A DNA stretch of 17,757 nucleotides from a bacterium UBP8_UBA6595 (GTDB lineage: Bacteria; Margulisbacteria; Marinamargulisbacteria; UBA6595). The translations under genes and the position numbers were made by a program. This document shows positions 1-6,555 of this stretch, one piece after another; the first letter of the stretch is position 1; each line of letters starts with the position of its first letter. The notes beneath the pieces were generated by a model, which was not told the DNA's origin, did not search any database, and saw nothing but the letters and a program-made list of their open reading frames with translations. The stretch spans positions 1 through 17,757 of the forward strand of contig DJIL01000031.1 of the NCBI GenBank assembly GCA_002433595.1, given 5' to 3'.

Positions 1-347
1 ATTTTTAATTTAAAAACAGGTTTTTTGATTTGATTTTCCATCGGATGGCCGGAATCGGCACCACGGTTATCCGTGTTATTCGGCGGTGTATTGAAGTAGA
101 CGGTTTTGGGTGCCGTTTAAATTATGGATTTACTTAATTAACACATTCAAATTTCGAGCAATCGACACATACTGCAACGCCTCGCCAGTCTGCTTTTTAT
201 CTTATAATGATTCTGCTTCATTTGATCCTGATTCGGGCTCTGATTTTATCCTATTTGATTGACCCTCTTTTTTATAATTAAAATTATTAAATTATTAAAT
301 TATTTAGACAATTAAAAAAGTTTTGTTTACTGGTATTTAGTATTTTA
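1..347. other. Gene-poor leader with inverted repeats and coding-like fragments
   Basis: No confident gene lies here. A 7-bp inverted repeat (CGGCACC at 56-62, GGTGCCG at 109-115) encloses a perfect small hairpin, CACGG-TTAT-CCGTG, at 62-75, so 56-115 could fold as a nested structure. No T-run follows, so it is not a simple terminator. On the minus strand, a frame open from about 117 to the left edge has plausible codons and an ATG at 41-39 (MENQIKKPVFKLK, running off the window) but no visible ribosome site. A second minus stretch, about 291-130, reads as protein-like but is broken by a TAA near 202-200 and has no start. These could be a partial gene and a decayed gene tail, or chance. On the plus strand, a TATAAT at 273-278 is a possible -10 element for menC, without a good -35. 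Confidence 0.35.
281..304. repeat. Three perfect 8-bp tandem repeats
   Basis: The octamer AAATTATT occurs three times head to tail without mismatch, at 281-288, 289-296 and 297-304. The array ends 43 bp before the proposed menC start and begins just after a TATAAT hexamer at 273-278, so if that hexamer is a -10 element the array lies in the untranslated leader. It is entirely A and T, in an already AT-rich stretch, so it may be neutral low-complexity DNA. Confidence 0.8.
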
Positions 348-1439
348 ATGTACTGGTGTACTATTAATTGTGTGACTATTATTAATATTAAAGCGTGGCA
401 GTATACCATCCCTCTATCCCCTCCAATACGAATTCGAGAGACTCAATACGATACTCGATCTGGTTTTATGATTGGGCTCGTCACGGATTCTGGGTATGTG
501 GGCTTTGGCGAAGTTGCCCCGCTACCGGGCATGAGCTTAGACACATTGACTGAGTGTGAATCAGCTTTCTTACAAATAATATCAATGCTATATTTTATAG
601 AAACACCTCAAACGGTACCCGAACTCCTCAAAATTATTGACAGAATTCATCAGTCCCACCCACTACCAATTGCATTGCAGCATGGGCTAGAGATGGCTTT
701 TCTGACCCTTATGTCTCATCAAAGTCAATGCTTGATTGCCCAGTTGCTTAACCCCAAATTCCAACCCATTATTCCCCGGCACTGCTTGCTCAATGGCTCA
801 TTTGAAACTGTACTAGACCGGTATCGAACCCAAAGCAAATTGGGTTACACCCGTTTTAAACTTAAAGTGGGCCATTTAAATGAACGGGATACTCGGCAAC
901 ACCTGGTGGAGTTTTTTAAACAAGCCAATCCGGAGCATCGGTTTTGGCTGGATGCCAATCGGCAATGGCCACTCCAGACAGCGATAAACTTTGGGTCCAG
1001 TGTTCAAAACTTGCCCATTGAGTATATTGAAGAACCTATTGAGTGCAGCGATGAGCTATCCCAGTTTTATGAGGCTACTGGCATGACTATTGGGCTTGAT
1101 GAAACCTTGATTGAAAACACAGAATCTTGGGACTTAAGCGGCGCATCGCATTTGATTATCAAACCCATGTGCGTGGGATTAAGCGCTATTATTGATTTAT
1201 ACACAGCCACGCAAAATACCCCAAAGCAGCTGGTAATCAGCTCCAGTTATGATTCGCCTATTACGCATTATTACTATGCCCAGTTATGCGCTGCCTTTTC
1301 AACACAATCCATTGGCCTGGACGCTCAGCTATATCCCAACCATCCGATGTATGCGACACCTTCGGTTGATTTAAATCAGTATGAGCCTCCTACGCACTAT
1401 GACCTACCCCCCAATTTAGTACGCTGGACATTGCCATGA
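348..1439 (+). CDS. menC: o-Succinylbenzoate synthase
   Basis: Dehydrates SHCHC to o-succinylbenzoate in cytoplasmic menaquinone synthesis. It is an enolase-superfamily protein of 363 residues with the full active-site set in order: the KLK pair at 171-173, metal ligands D202 (LDAN), E229 (EEP) and D251 (GLDET), and the C-terminal lysine K272 (IIKP). These match the lysine and acid positions known for the E. coli enzyme. The N-terminal capping domain is about residues 10-125. Some enolase relatives racemise N-acylamino acids or dipeptides, but the adjacent menE makes the menaquinone role strong. The start is uncertain: neither ATG 348 nor the in-frame GTG at 372 has a good ribosome site, and the family N-terminus fits the later one slightly better. 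The stop overlaps the menE start by four bases, so the two are translationally coupled. Confidence 0.92.
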   Translation: MYWCTINCVTIINIKAWQYTIPLSPPIRIRETQYDTRSGFMIGLVTDSGYVGFGEVAPLPGMSLDTLTECESAFLQIISMLYFIETPQTVPELLKIIDRIHQSHPLPIALQHGLEMAFLTLMSHQSQCLIAQLLNPKFQPIIPRHCLLNGSFETVLDRYRTQSKLGYTRFKLKVGHLNERDTRQHLVEFFKQANPEHRFWLDANRQWPLQTAINFGSSVQNLPIEYIEEPIECSDELSQFYEATGMTIGLDETLIENTESWDLSGASHLIIKPMCVGLSAIIDLYTATQNTPKQLVISSSYDSPITHYYYAQLCAAFSTQSIGLDAQLYPNHPMYATPSVDLNQYEPPTHYDLPPNLVRWTLP

Positions 1440-2683
1440 TTGCTTGTCCAATTTATTTCTGGACAAAACTAACACCCACAGCCATTGCGATTGAAACGAA
1501 AAATACTCGCATTACCTATGCTGATTTGCATCAGCGCATTGAAGCAACTAAGCCCGAGTCTCGCCTAGTATGCGAGGACTCTTTTCAAACGATTATTCAA
1601 CTCATAGCAGCCTTTCGGGCTGGGTATTGTGTCCAACTGCTAGATCCACAGTCTCGGCACTCGGTACCCGAAATCCCTGCACACTGGCACGCCAAGCCGA
1701 CCCTGCCAAACACGTGGGGCATCACCGCTCCAAGCACGGTTATTTACACTTCTGGGTCCAGTGCCACACCCAAAGGTGTGGTGCATAGCTTGGAGCAGCA
1801 TATTTGGGCCGCTTTAGGAGCCAATAAAGCCAATTGCTTTCAAGATACCGATGCTTGGTTGCTTAATTTGCCCCTGCATCATGTGAGTGGCCTGGGCATT
1901 GTGTTCCGATGTCTGGTGCGTGGCGCCCGGTTGGTAATGCCCGAAACCGCCCGTGATTTTTTAGCCGATGTGCATCGAGTGACCCATGTGTCTGTAGTGA
2001 GACCTCAATTGCAACGGATGATTGAGCAAGGCGGTAATTACACACACTTAAAGTATGTCTTGTTGGGCGGTAGTAGCTGCCCGGATACGGTGATTGATCG
2101 GGCACGTACGTGTGGCATTCCGGTTTCGGTTAGTTATGGCTTAACGGAAATGGGGGGACAGGTTGCTACCAGTGTGGGCGATGCGATGACGGGTACGGTA
2201 TTGCCGTATCGAACGGTATATACTGAAAATGAACAAATTTATGTATCCGGTCGATGCCGATGCTTGGGGTATTGGACAGACGCTGGCATTGTGCTGCAAA
2301 CCCATGCGAAGGGTGGCTTAGCGACTCGAGATTTAGGTCGATTTAAGGCCAATCAGCTCAGCGTAATCGGCCGGATGGATGCATTGTTTATTTCAGGGGG
2401 TGAAAATATTCAGCCCGAAGCGATTGAATCGGTGTTGCTGAGCCATCCGGATATTCGGGCATGCTGCGTGGCACCCAAGCCCTGTGAGCAGTACGGGCAT
2501 CGTCCGGTGGCGTTTATAGACCCTATGGTGCCACATATTGGCACTTGGGCGACCCAGCATCTGCATCCCTACCAACGCCCGGTGGAGTATCGCGCCTGGC
2601 CCTCTAATTGTTCACCCGCTAAACCCGATCGGGCGAGATTGGCTAATAGACTACTCAATGGGATACCACCGACTAGTTATTAA
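1436..2683 (+). CDS. menE: o-Succinylbenzoate-CoA ligase
   Basis: Activates o-succinylbenzoate with ATP and CoA, the step after MenC in menaquinone synthesis. It is an ANL-superfamily adenylate-forming enzyme of 415 residues, on the short side for the superfamily but usual for MenE. Visible motifs are the phosphate loop YTSGSSATPKG (104-114), YGLTEMG (234-240), the ATP ribose-binding aspartate in TRDLGRF (D299), the hinge region GRMDALFISGGENI (312-325) and a probable catalytic C-terminal lysine K397 in SPAKPDR. The gene starts at an ATG that overlaps the menC TGA (ATGA), so no separate ribosome site is needed. No other men gene is in the window. It ends only 39 bp from the convergent Fe-S carrier gene, with no clear terminator between them. 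Confidence 0.92.
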   Translation: MIACPIYFWTKLTPTAIAIETKNTRITYADLHQRIEATKPESRLVCEDSFQTIIQLIAAFRAGYCVQLLDPQSRHSVPEIPAHWHAKPTLPNTWGITAPSTVIYTSGSSATPKGVVHSLEQHIWAALGANKANCFQDTDAWLLNLPLHHVSGLGIVFRCLVRGARLVMPETARDFLADVHRVTHVSVVRPQLQRMIEQGGNYTHLKYVLLGGSSCPDTVIDRARTCGIPVSVSYGLTEMGGQVATSVGDAMTGTVLPYRTVYTENEQIYVSGRCRCLGYWTDAGIVLQTHAKGGLATRDLGRFKANQLSVIGRMDALFISGGENIQPEAIESVLLSHPDIRACCVAPKPCEQYGHRPVAFIDPMVPHIGTWATQHLHPYQRPVEYRAWPSNCSPAKPDRARLANRLLNGIPPTSY

Positions 2684-2722
2684 GCCGTTGACGCTTATCT
2701 CTTTGTGTAGAAGTAACTAATC

Positions 2723-3139
2723 TTATGTGCTAAACGAGCTGCCGCATGAGCAACTGCGTTTTACATTTGGGTTGTACAAACTAAACCCAGAGCCGGTTAG
2801 GGCTTCTTTATAATCTAAAATAGACCCCGCAACAAACAAATAACTGCTTTTATCCACAAACACATTGGCTCCATCGAGCTGAAACAAACGATCTCCATCG
2901 GATTCGGCATCGGCTAAGGCTTTTAAATCCATGACATACGACTTGCCTGAACACCCATCATTGACAACTTTAATATACAGCCCATGGGCATCCGGTGCTT
3001 TATTTTCTTGCTTTAAAAACGTTTTGATTTTTTCAGCGGATACAGCCTCTATTTGAATGCCCTTAATCACACTTGCCTCAGGCACTGCCTCGGCATTGGA
3101 TTTTACAAATACTTTTTTAACATCACCGCAATTCGTCAT
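2723..3139 (-). CDS. A-type iron-sulfur carrier (IscA/ErpA/HesB family)
   Basis: Carries or inserts iron-sulfur clusters into target proteins in the cytoplasm. The three family cysteines are present: C63 (DGCSGKSY) and the C-terminal CSC pair C130 and C132 in SCSCGSSF. The core spans about residues 29-138. From the ATG at 3139 the protein has about 25 extra N-terminal residues compared with the usual 105-115. An in-frame GTG at 3070-3068, preceded by GAGG at the right spacing (3079-3076), would give 115 residues and is a serious alternative start. The gene follows rho after only 18 bp on the same strand and is probably co-transcribed with it. No isc, suf or nif genes are nearby, so I cannot choose between IscA, SufA and ErpA. 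Confidence 0.88.
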   Translation of the reverse strand: MTNCGDVKKVFVKSNAEAVPEASVIKGIQIEAVSAEKIKTFLKQENKAPDAHGLYIKVVNDGCSGKSYVMDLKALADAESDGDRLFQLDGANVFVDKSSYLFVAGSILDYKEALTGSGFSLYNPNVKRSCSCGSSFST

Positions 3140-3157
3140 TGTATTTAGTTTACCAGG

Positions 3158-4408
3158 TTATCGAAACAATGGCGAATTAAAAAAACCGTCATTGGATTCG
3201 CTTTGATTCAATAATTTAATTAATTCTTCAATAGAATCCTCCCGAAGGTTTTTTCGCAATACCTGAATTTTTTTAGCTAAATCTGGCGACAATAACAGCT
3301 CTGACTTTCGTGTGCTGGATTGCATAATATCAATCGCTGGAAAAATGGACCGATTCGCTAAATTTCGATCCAAATGCAATTCCATATTGCCTGTACCTTT
3401 GAACTCTTCATAAATAATATCATCCATTCGAGACCCTGTATTGACTAAGGCCGTTGCAATAATTGTTAAACTGCCACCCGATTCAATTTGACGCGCGCCT
3501 CCAAAAAACCGTTTAGGTTTATGCAATGAATTAGGGTCTAACCCCCCCGATAGTGTCCGTCCCGATGGGGATACAACCAAGTTGTACGCGCGTGCTAGTC
3601 GTGTAATGCTATCTAGCAAAATCACCACATCTTTTCCGGACTCGACTAAACGCTTGGCATTTTCAAAGACTAACTCAGCAATACGCACATGCCGATGCGG
3701 TGATTCATCAAATGTGGAATAAATAACCGACCCCCGAACCGATCGCTTCATATCCGTTACTTCTTCGGGTCGTTCATCAATCAATAAGACTTTAATAATG
3801 CTTTCCGGATGATTCGCTGCAATACTGTTGGCAATACTTTTCATAATGCTTGTTTTCCCTGCCTTTGGGGGGGATACAATTAATGCCCGTTGACCATAGC
3901 CAATTGGTGCAAAAACATCCAGCATGCGACCGCTTAAGTTTTCGGCATCTGTTTCTAATTTTAGTTGCCTATCGGGATAAATTGGCGTTAAATCTGAAAA
4001 TTTAGGTCGAACCTTCATTTGATTGGGTAAGGATTCGTTAACCGAATGAATCGCTTCAATTGTTCGTGTATAGTTACTGGCTTTTTTCTCTGAATAACTA
4101 AAACAAAGGCCATCGCCATTCAATAGCCCGTGTTTTTTAATCATGGCTTTAGGTATAAAACAGTCACTAACACTCGGAAAGCAATTAGTCGCTCGAATAA
4201 CCCCATCCTCAGATTCTTCAATTTCCAATACGCCACTAGAAAACAATGCGTTGTCTGATACAACATAGCGCTCAATGATTTTTTCAATGAGCTGGTTTCG
4301 ATCCAGACTTAAATCAAATGATATATCACAATCGTGAGCAATGGATTCAATACTGGATAGTGACAAAGATGGCAATGATTTAATAAATTTTTTGGTTTTT
4401 GTAGACAT
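3158..4408 (-). CDS. rho: Transcription termination factor Rho
   Basis: Hexameric RNA-dependent ATPase that terminates transcription. The protein has 416 residues, close to the E. coli 419. In order: N-terminal helical Rho_N domain (about 5-50), cold-shock-like RNA-binding domain (about 55-120), then the RecA-like motor. Walker A is PPKAGKTS (180-187), the catalytic glutamate is E212 in LLIDERPEEV, Walker B is VVILLDS (261-267), the Q loop is near LSGGLDPNSLHKPKRFFG and the R loop is GGSLTIIATA (311-320). The motor is highly conserved. In contrast, the GFGFLR-type RNA-binding motif of the N-terminal domain is replaced by EDGVIRA (67-73), losing both aromatic residues. The ATG at 4408 has GGGG upstream. 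Transcription likely starts from the consensus promoter at 4490-4518, leaving a leader of roughly 75 nt. Confidence 0.97.
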   Translation of the reverse strand: MSTKTKKFIKSLPSLSLSSIESIAHDCDISFDLSLDRNQLIEKIIERYVVSDNALFSSGVLEIEESEDGVIRATNCFPSVSDCFIPKAMIKKHGLLNGDGLCFSYSEKKASNYTRTIEAIHSVNESLPNQMKVRPKFSDLTPIYPDRQLKLETDAENLSGRMLDVFAPIGYGQRALIVSPPKAGKTSIMKSIANSIAANHPESIIKVLLIDERPEEVTDMKRSVRGSVIYSTFDESPHRHVRIAELVFENAKRLVESGKDVVILLDSITRLARAYNLVVSPSGRTLSGGLDPNSLHKPKRFFGGARQIESGGSLTIIATALVNTGSRMDDIIYEEFKGTGNMELHLDRNLANRSIFPAIDIMQSSTRKSELLLSPDLAKKIQVLRKNLREDSIEELIKLLNQSESNDGFFNSPLFR

Positions 4409-4489
4409 TGAAACCCCAATTATAGTGATCCGATACGCTGTTTCTAAAACTCACTTTATTTTGTTTTTATTGTATATGAATTTTAAATT

Positions 4490-4518
4490 ATTATAAATGA
4501 CAACTTTAAAAATGTCAA
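4490..4518 (-). promoter_or_regulatory. Consensus sigma-70 promoter for rho
   Basis: Read on the minus strand, TTGACA (4518-4513) is followed after exactly 17 bp by TATAAT (4495-4490). Both hexamers match the housekeeping consensus at all six positions. It faces rho, with a predicted start near 4483 and a leader of about 75 nt. It sits in the 146-bp gap between the secretin operon end and rho, so it most likely drives rho and the downstream Fe-S carrier gene. An inverted repeat TGACA/TGTCA (4498-4502 and 4513-4517 region) covers the -35 and spacer and could be an operator or chance. Confidence 0.85.
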
Positions 4519-4554
4519 ATTACATTCATTATAAATTCTTTTATTTGGTAACGA

Positions 4555-5493
4555 TTAAATTAAAATCGGTGTTATTACGAACATAATATCACTCTTGTTT
4601 TTTTTGATTTCTTTATGCTTAAATAGCCACCCTAAAATAGGGATCCGACTCAATATGGGCACTCGTTTAATGATTACTTGTTCACTCGTGTCTAGTAATC
4701 CGGCCATAATCAATGTTTCATTGGATTCCATTAATACTTTTGTGCTGGCTTGTCGCTTGGCAATAATGGGCACCCGACCACTGCGCAATGACTGCCAAAG
4801 TTTTACATTGGACATACTGAGGTCAATGCTTAGCAGTAGTCGGTTGGATTTTGAGATAACCGGGTGAATTGAAAACTCAAGACCGGTTTGCACATAGTCA
4901 ATATGATTAATAGCGGTTTGTCCATTTTGTTGAACAATCTCATAGGGAATGCGATCCCCTACATGAAACTGACTCGTTTGATTGTGTATGCCAATAATAC
5001 TGGGGTTAGCAATGAGTGTTGCCGTTCCGTCTTGAATACTCGCTTGAATCAACCCTGCAAGTGCATCAGCCGGCACAATGCGATTATCTGAATAACTATA
5101 ATTCACTTGAATACCGTCCATTAATGATGCGAAGACTGATTGGTATGATTCAATAGCTTGCGTGTTTATTTCTACAATCATAACTGCAAATAAGACCTGC
5201 TTGGGGGGGTGATCAATGTGTTTGACCAAGGCTTGAACACGCGCGTGCTCATCGGGGGTTGCCTGGTACACAAGCATCATTTGATTGGGATCAACCGATA
5301 TGGGGATGTCCATAATCGATGCAATTGCCTGACGCACTACACCCACGTTGGCGTAGGCAATATCAATGCGATACGATTGCTTGCGTTGATTGGGAGCTGG
5401 CTCTACAAATAGTTCATGAAAGTAGGTCGTGTTGGCGTACCCTGTGATGCTTAAAAACACCCCAAATACACAACTCAATCCAAGCGTAATCAC
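4555..5493 (-). CDS. Short secretin (PilQ/GspD superfamily)
   Basis: Predicted outer-membrane secretin. At 312 residues it is far shorter than PilQ, GspD or MshL (usually 500-750). A signal peptide is visible with probable cleavage after GYA (residue 20). About 40-95 looks like one N1/NolW-type periplasmic domain. About 98-312 is the secretin domain, with ANPSIIGIHNQTSQFHVGD (162-180), the GLEFSIHPVIS strand (204-214) and the classic C-terminal signature RVPILSRIPILGWLF (277-291) followed by SDIMFVITP. No N0 domain, further N-domain copies or pilotin-binding tail can be seen. The start is a GTG that overlaps the TGA of the upstream gene (GTGA), implying translational coupling. No ATPase, pilin or inner-membrane platform gene is in the window, so it may serve pilus, secretion or DNA uptake machinery encoded elsewhere. 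Confidence 0.88.
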   Translation of the reverse strand: MITLGLSCVFGVFLSITGYANTTYFHELFVEPAPNQRKQSYRIDIAYANVGVVRQAIASIMDIPISVDPNQMMLVYQATPDEHARVQALVKHIDHPPKQVLFAVMIVEINTQAIESYQSVFASLMDGIQVNYSYSDNRIVPADALAGLIQASIQDGTATLIANPSIIGIHNQTSQFHVGDRIPYEIVQQNGQTAINHIDYVQTGLEFSIHPVISKSNRLLLSIDLSMSNVKLWQSLRSGRVPIIAKRQASTKVLMESNETLIMAGLLDTSEQVIIKRVPILSRIPILGWLFKHKEIKKNKSDIMFVITPILI

Positions 5494-5777
5494 TGGGTGT
5501 CACAACGGGCACTTGCCTGATACCCATCCTGTGTTAATTCAATTCGCACAATTGGCGCCGTGCATGGCAACAACAATTGGTGTAACTGATGGTTAATATC
5601 GGCGAATGTTGGCCCATGAACATGCTGAACGGCAGGCGATGCCTGGTTGTTGACGGACCGGTTGGCCTGTATTGTTTTTAGCGTGTCATTCATACGTGTT
5701 ATGGAATCCCAAACCCCCCATTTTAACAAGGCTAACACAATAAACGCCCACCGCATGTACCGTACAAATGGCATCAT
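5490..5777 (-). CDS. Small single-pass membrane protein of the secretin operon
   Basis: I do not recognise the family. The product has 95 residues: a short basic N-terminus, one hydrophobic segment (about 9-23) and a periplasmic tail of about 70 residues. That tail contains two cysteines, C72 (LLPC) and C92 (ARC), that could form a disulfide around a short beta-like stretch (IVRIELTQDGYQASA). The size and topology resemble the small assembly proteins next to secretins, such as MshK, GspM or PilP-like proteins, but I see no diagnostic motif. It overlaps the gene before it (ATGA) and the secretin after it (GTGA), so the three are almost certainly made together. A second Met follows the first at once (MMPF), so the exact start could shift by one codon. 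Confidence 0.75.
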   Translation of the reverse strand: MMPFVRYMRWAFIVLALLKWGVWDSITRMNDTLKTIQANRSVNNQASPAVQHVHGPTFADINHQLHQLLLPCTAPIVRIELTQDGYQASARCDTQ

Positions 5778-6412
5778 AGCTGCCCCGATAGCTTTAACCA
5801 GGTATTGCCGTTTTTGGTTACGTAGTGCTTAGCTGTTTCATCGGGTAGATCAATCGGGGCTTGATCATCAATTATGACGCCAATTAAGCTGTATTTTCCG
5901 GTTGAATCGATGTCTAAATAGGTAATATTAATGGGTTTGGACTCCCAATTAAGCACCCAGTTCGCATAATGAACCGGGTAAGCATGCGGTTGATTTAAAG
6001 TACTGATTTCGTGCGAAGAAACCCAGTGGTTCAGCCAATACATGTACCCCATGAAACTAACAACGCCAAGACATACGGTAGTCGTCAAAACACGTACCAG
6101 CGTTGATCGCACCCACTGAGGGCCGTTTAAGAACAAACACCAACCCAGTGGCGTCCACACATAGCCACGCTTGCAGTGAAAGAATTCTAATAGTGTCCGT
6201 ATTTTTTTTTCGTTTACTTGAATGGATAAACCTGTACGCGTGACATACGAATTTCCGCAAAATAAAACATGCTTTTTTTTTGACTGTAGCCACGGCGTTG
6301 GGCATTTATTCAATTGATTTAAAATGGCATACAGTGATTGTTGAGCCATTAAATCATTTGACGCATTGGCGTCAATTTGAGATACCCTGCCATTTTGAAT
6401 TAAAATACGCAT
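5774..6412 (-). CDS. Single-pass membrane protein, first gene of the secretin operon
   Basis: I do not recognise the family. The product has 212 residues with one central membrane segment (about 105-128). This divides a cytoplasmic part of about 100 residues from a periplasmic part of about 84. The periplasmic end (PINITYLDIDSTGKYSLIG, 160-178) recalls the beta-strand pattern of PilN/MshJ/GspL-type proteins that link a cytoplasmic partner to the secretin; this is inference from topology and position, not a motif match. The cytoplasmic half has four cysteines (37, 52, 80, 92) in no obvious metal-binding spacing. The gene opens the operon and its stop overlaps the next start by four bases. Upstream is the AT-rich gap shared with the divergent TolC gene. 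Confidence 0.72.
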   Translation of the reverse strand: MRILIQNGRVSQIDANASNDLMAQQSLYAILNQLNKCPTPWLQSKKKHVLFCGNSYVTRTGLSIQVNEKKIRTLLEFFHCKRGYVWTPLGWCLFLNGPQWVRSTLVRVLTTTVCLGVVSFMGYMYWLNHWVSSHEISTLNQPHAYPVHYANWVLNWESKPINITYLDIDSTGKYSLIGVIIDDQAPIDLPDETAKHYVTKNGNTWLKLSGQL

Positions 6413-6555
6413 AATTAGACTATTAATTAATCATATAAATTATATTACGTCAATTTATAATTTATCTATAGAGTTAATCTTACCGAGCGTTAGTTTATTC
6501 AAATGTATAATCCATAGTGATTGATGAGTCTTGCCATGGTATTATTTAATACACA
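6413..6555. promoter_or_regulatory. Divergent intergenic region between secretin operon and efflux pair
   Basis: This 143-bp, very AT-rich gap must hold the start signals for both divergent operons. On the plus strand TATAAT at 6506-6511 is a likely -10 element for the TolC-RND pair, with TTACCG at 6480-6485 as a poor -35 at 20-bp spacing. On the minus strand TTGACG (6453-6448) looks like a -35, but the nearby TATAAT (6444-6439) is too close to pair with it. I see no convincing operator palindrome. Confidence 0.4.

Noticed and set aside
1570..2720. Several open frames of 60-80 codons inside menE on both strands
   Set aside because: They lie wholly or mostly within a gene with full catalytic motifs, lack ribosome sites and have low-complexity or Cys/His/Arg-rich shadow-frame composition.
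4595..5412. Plus-strand open frames opposite the secretin gene
   Set aside because: The minus strand holds the complete secretin signature, and the plus frames show no family features or start signals.
6536..6555. ATG at 6536 as an alternative start for the TolC gene
   Set aside because: It is out of frame with the channel gene, and the ATG at 6556 gives a good signal peptide.
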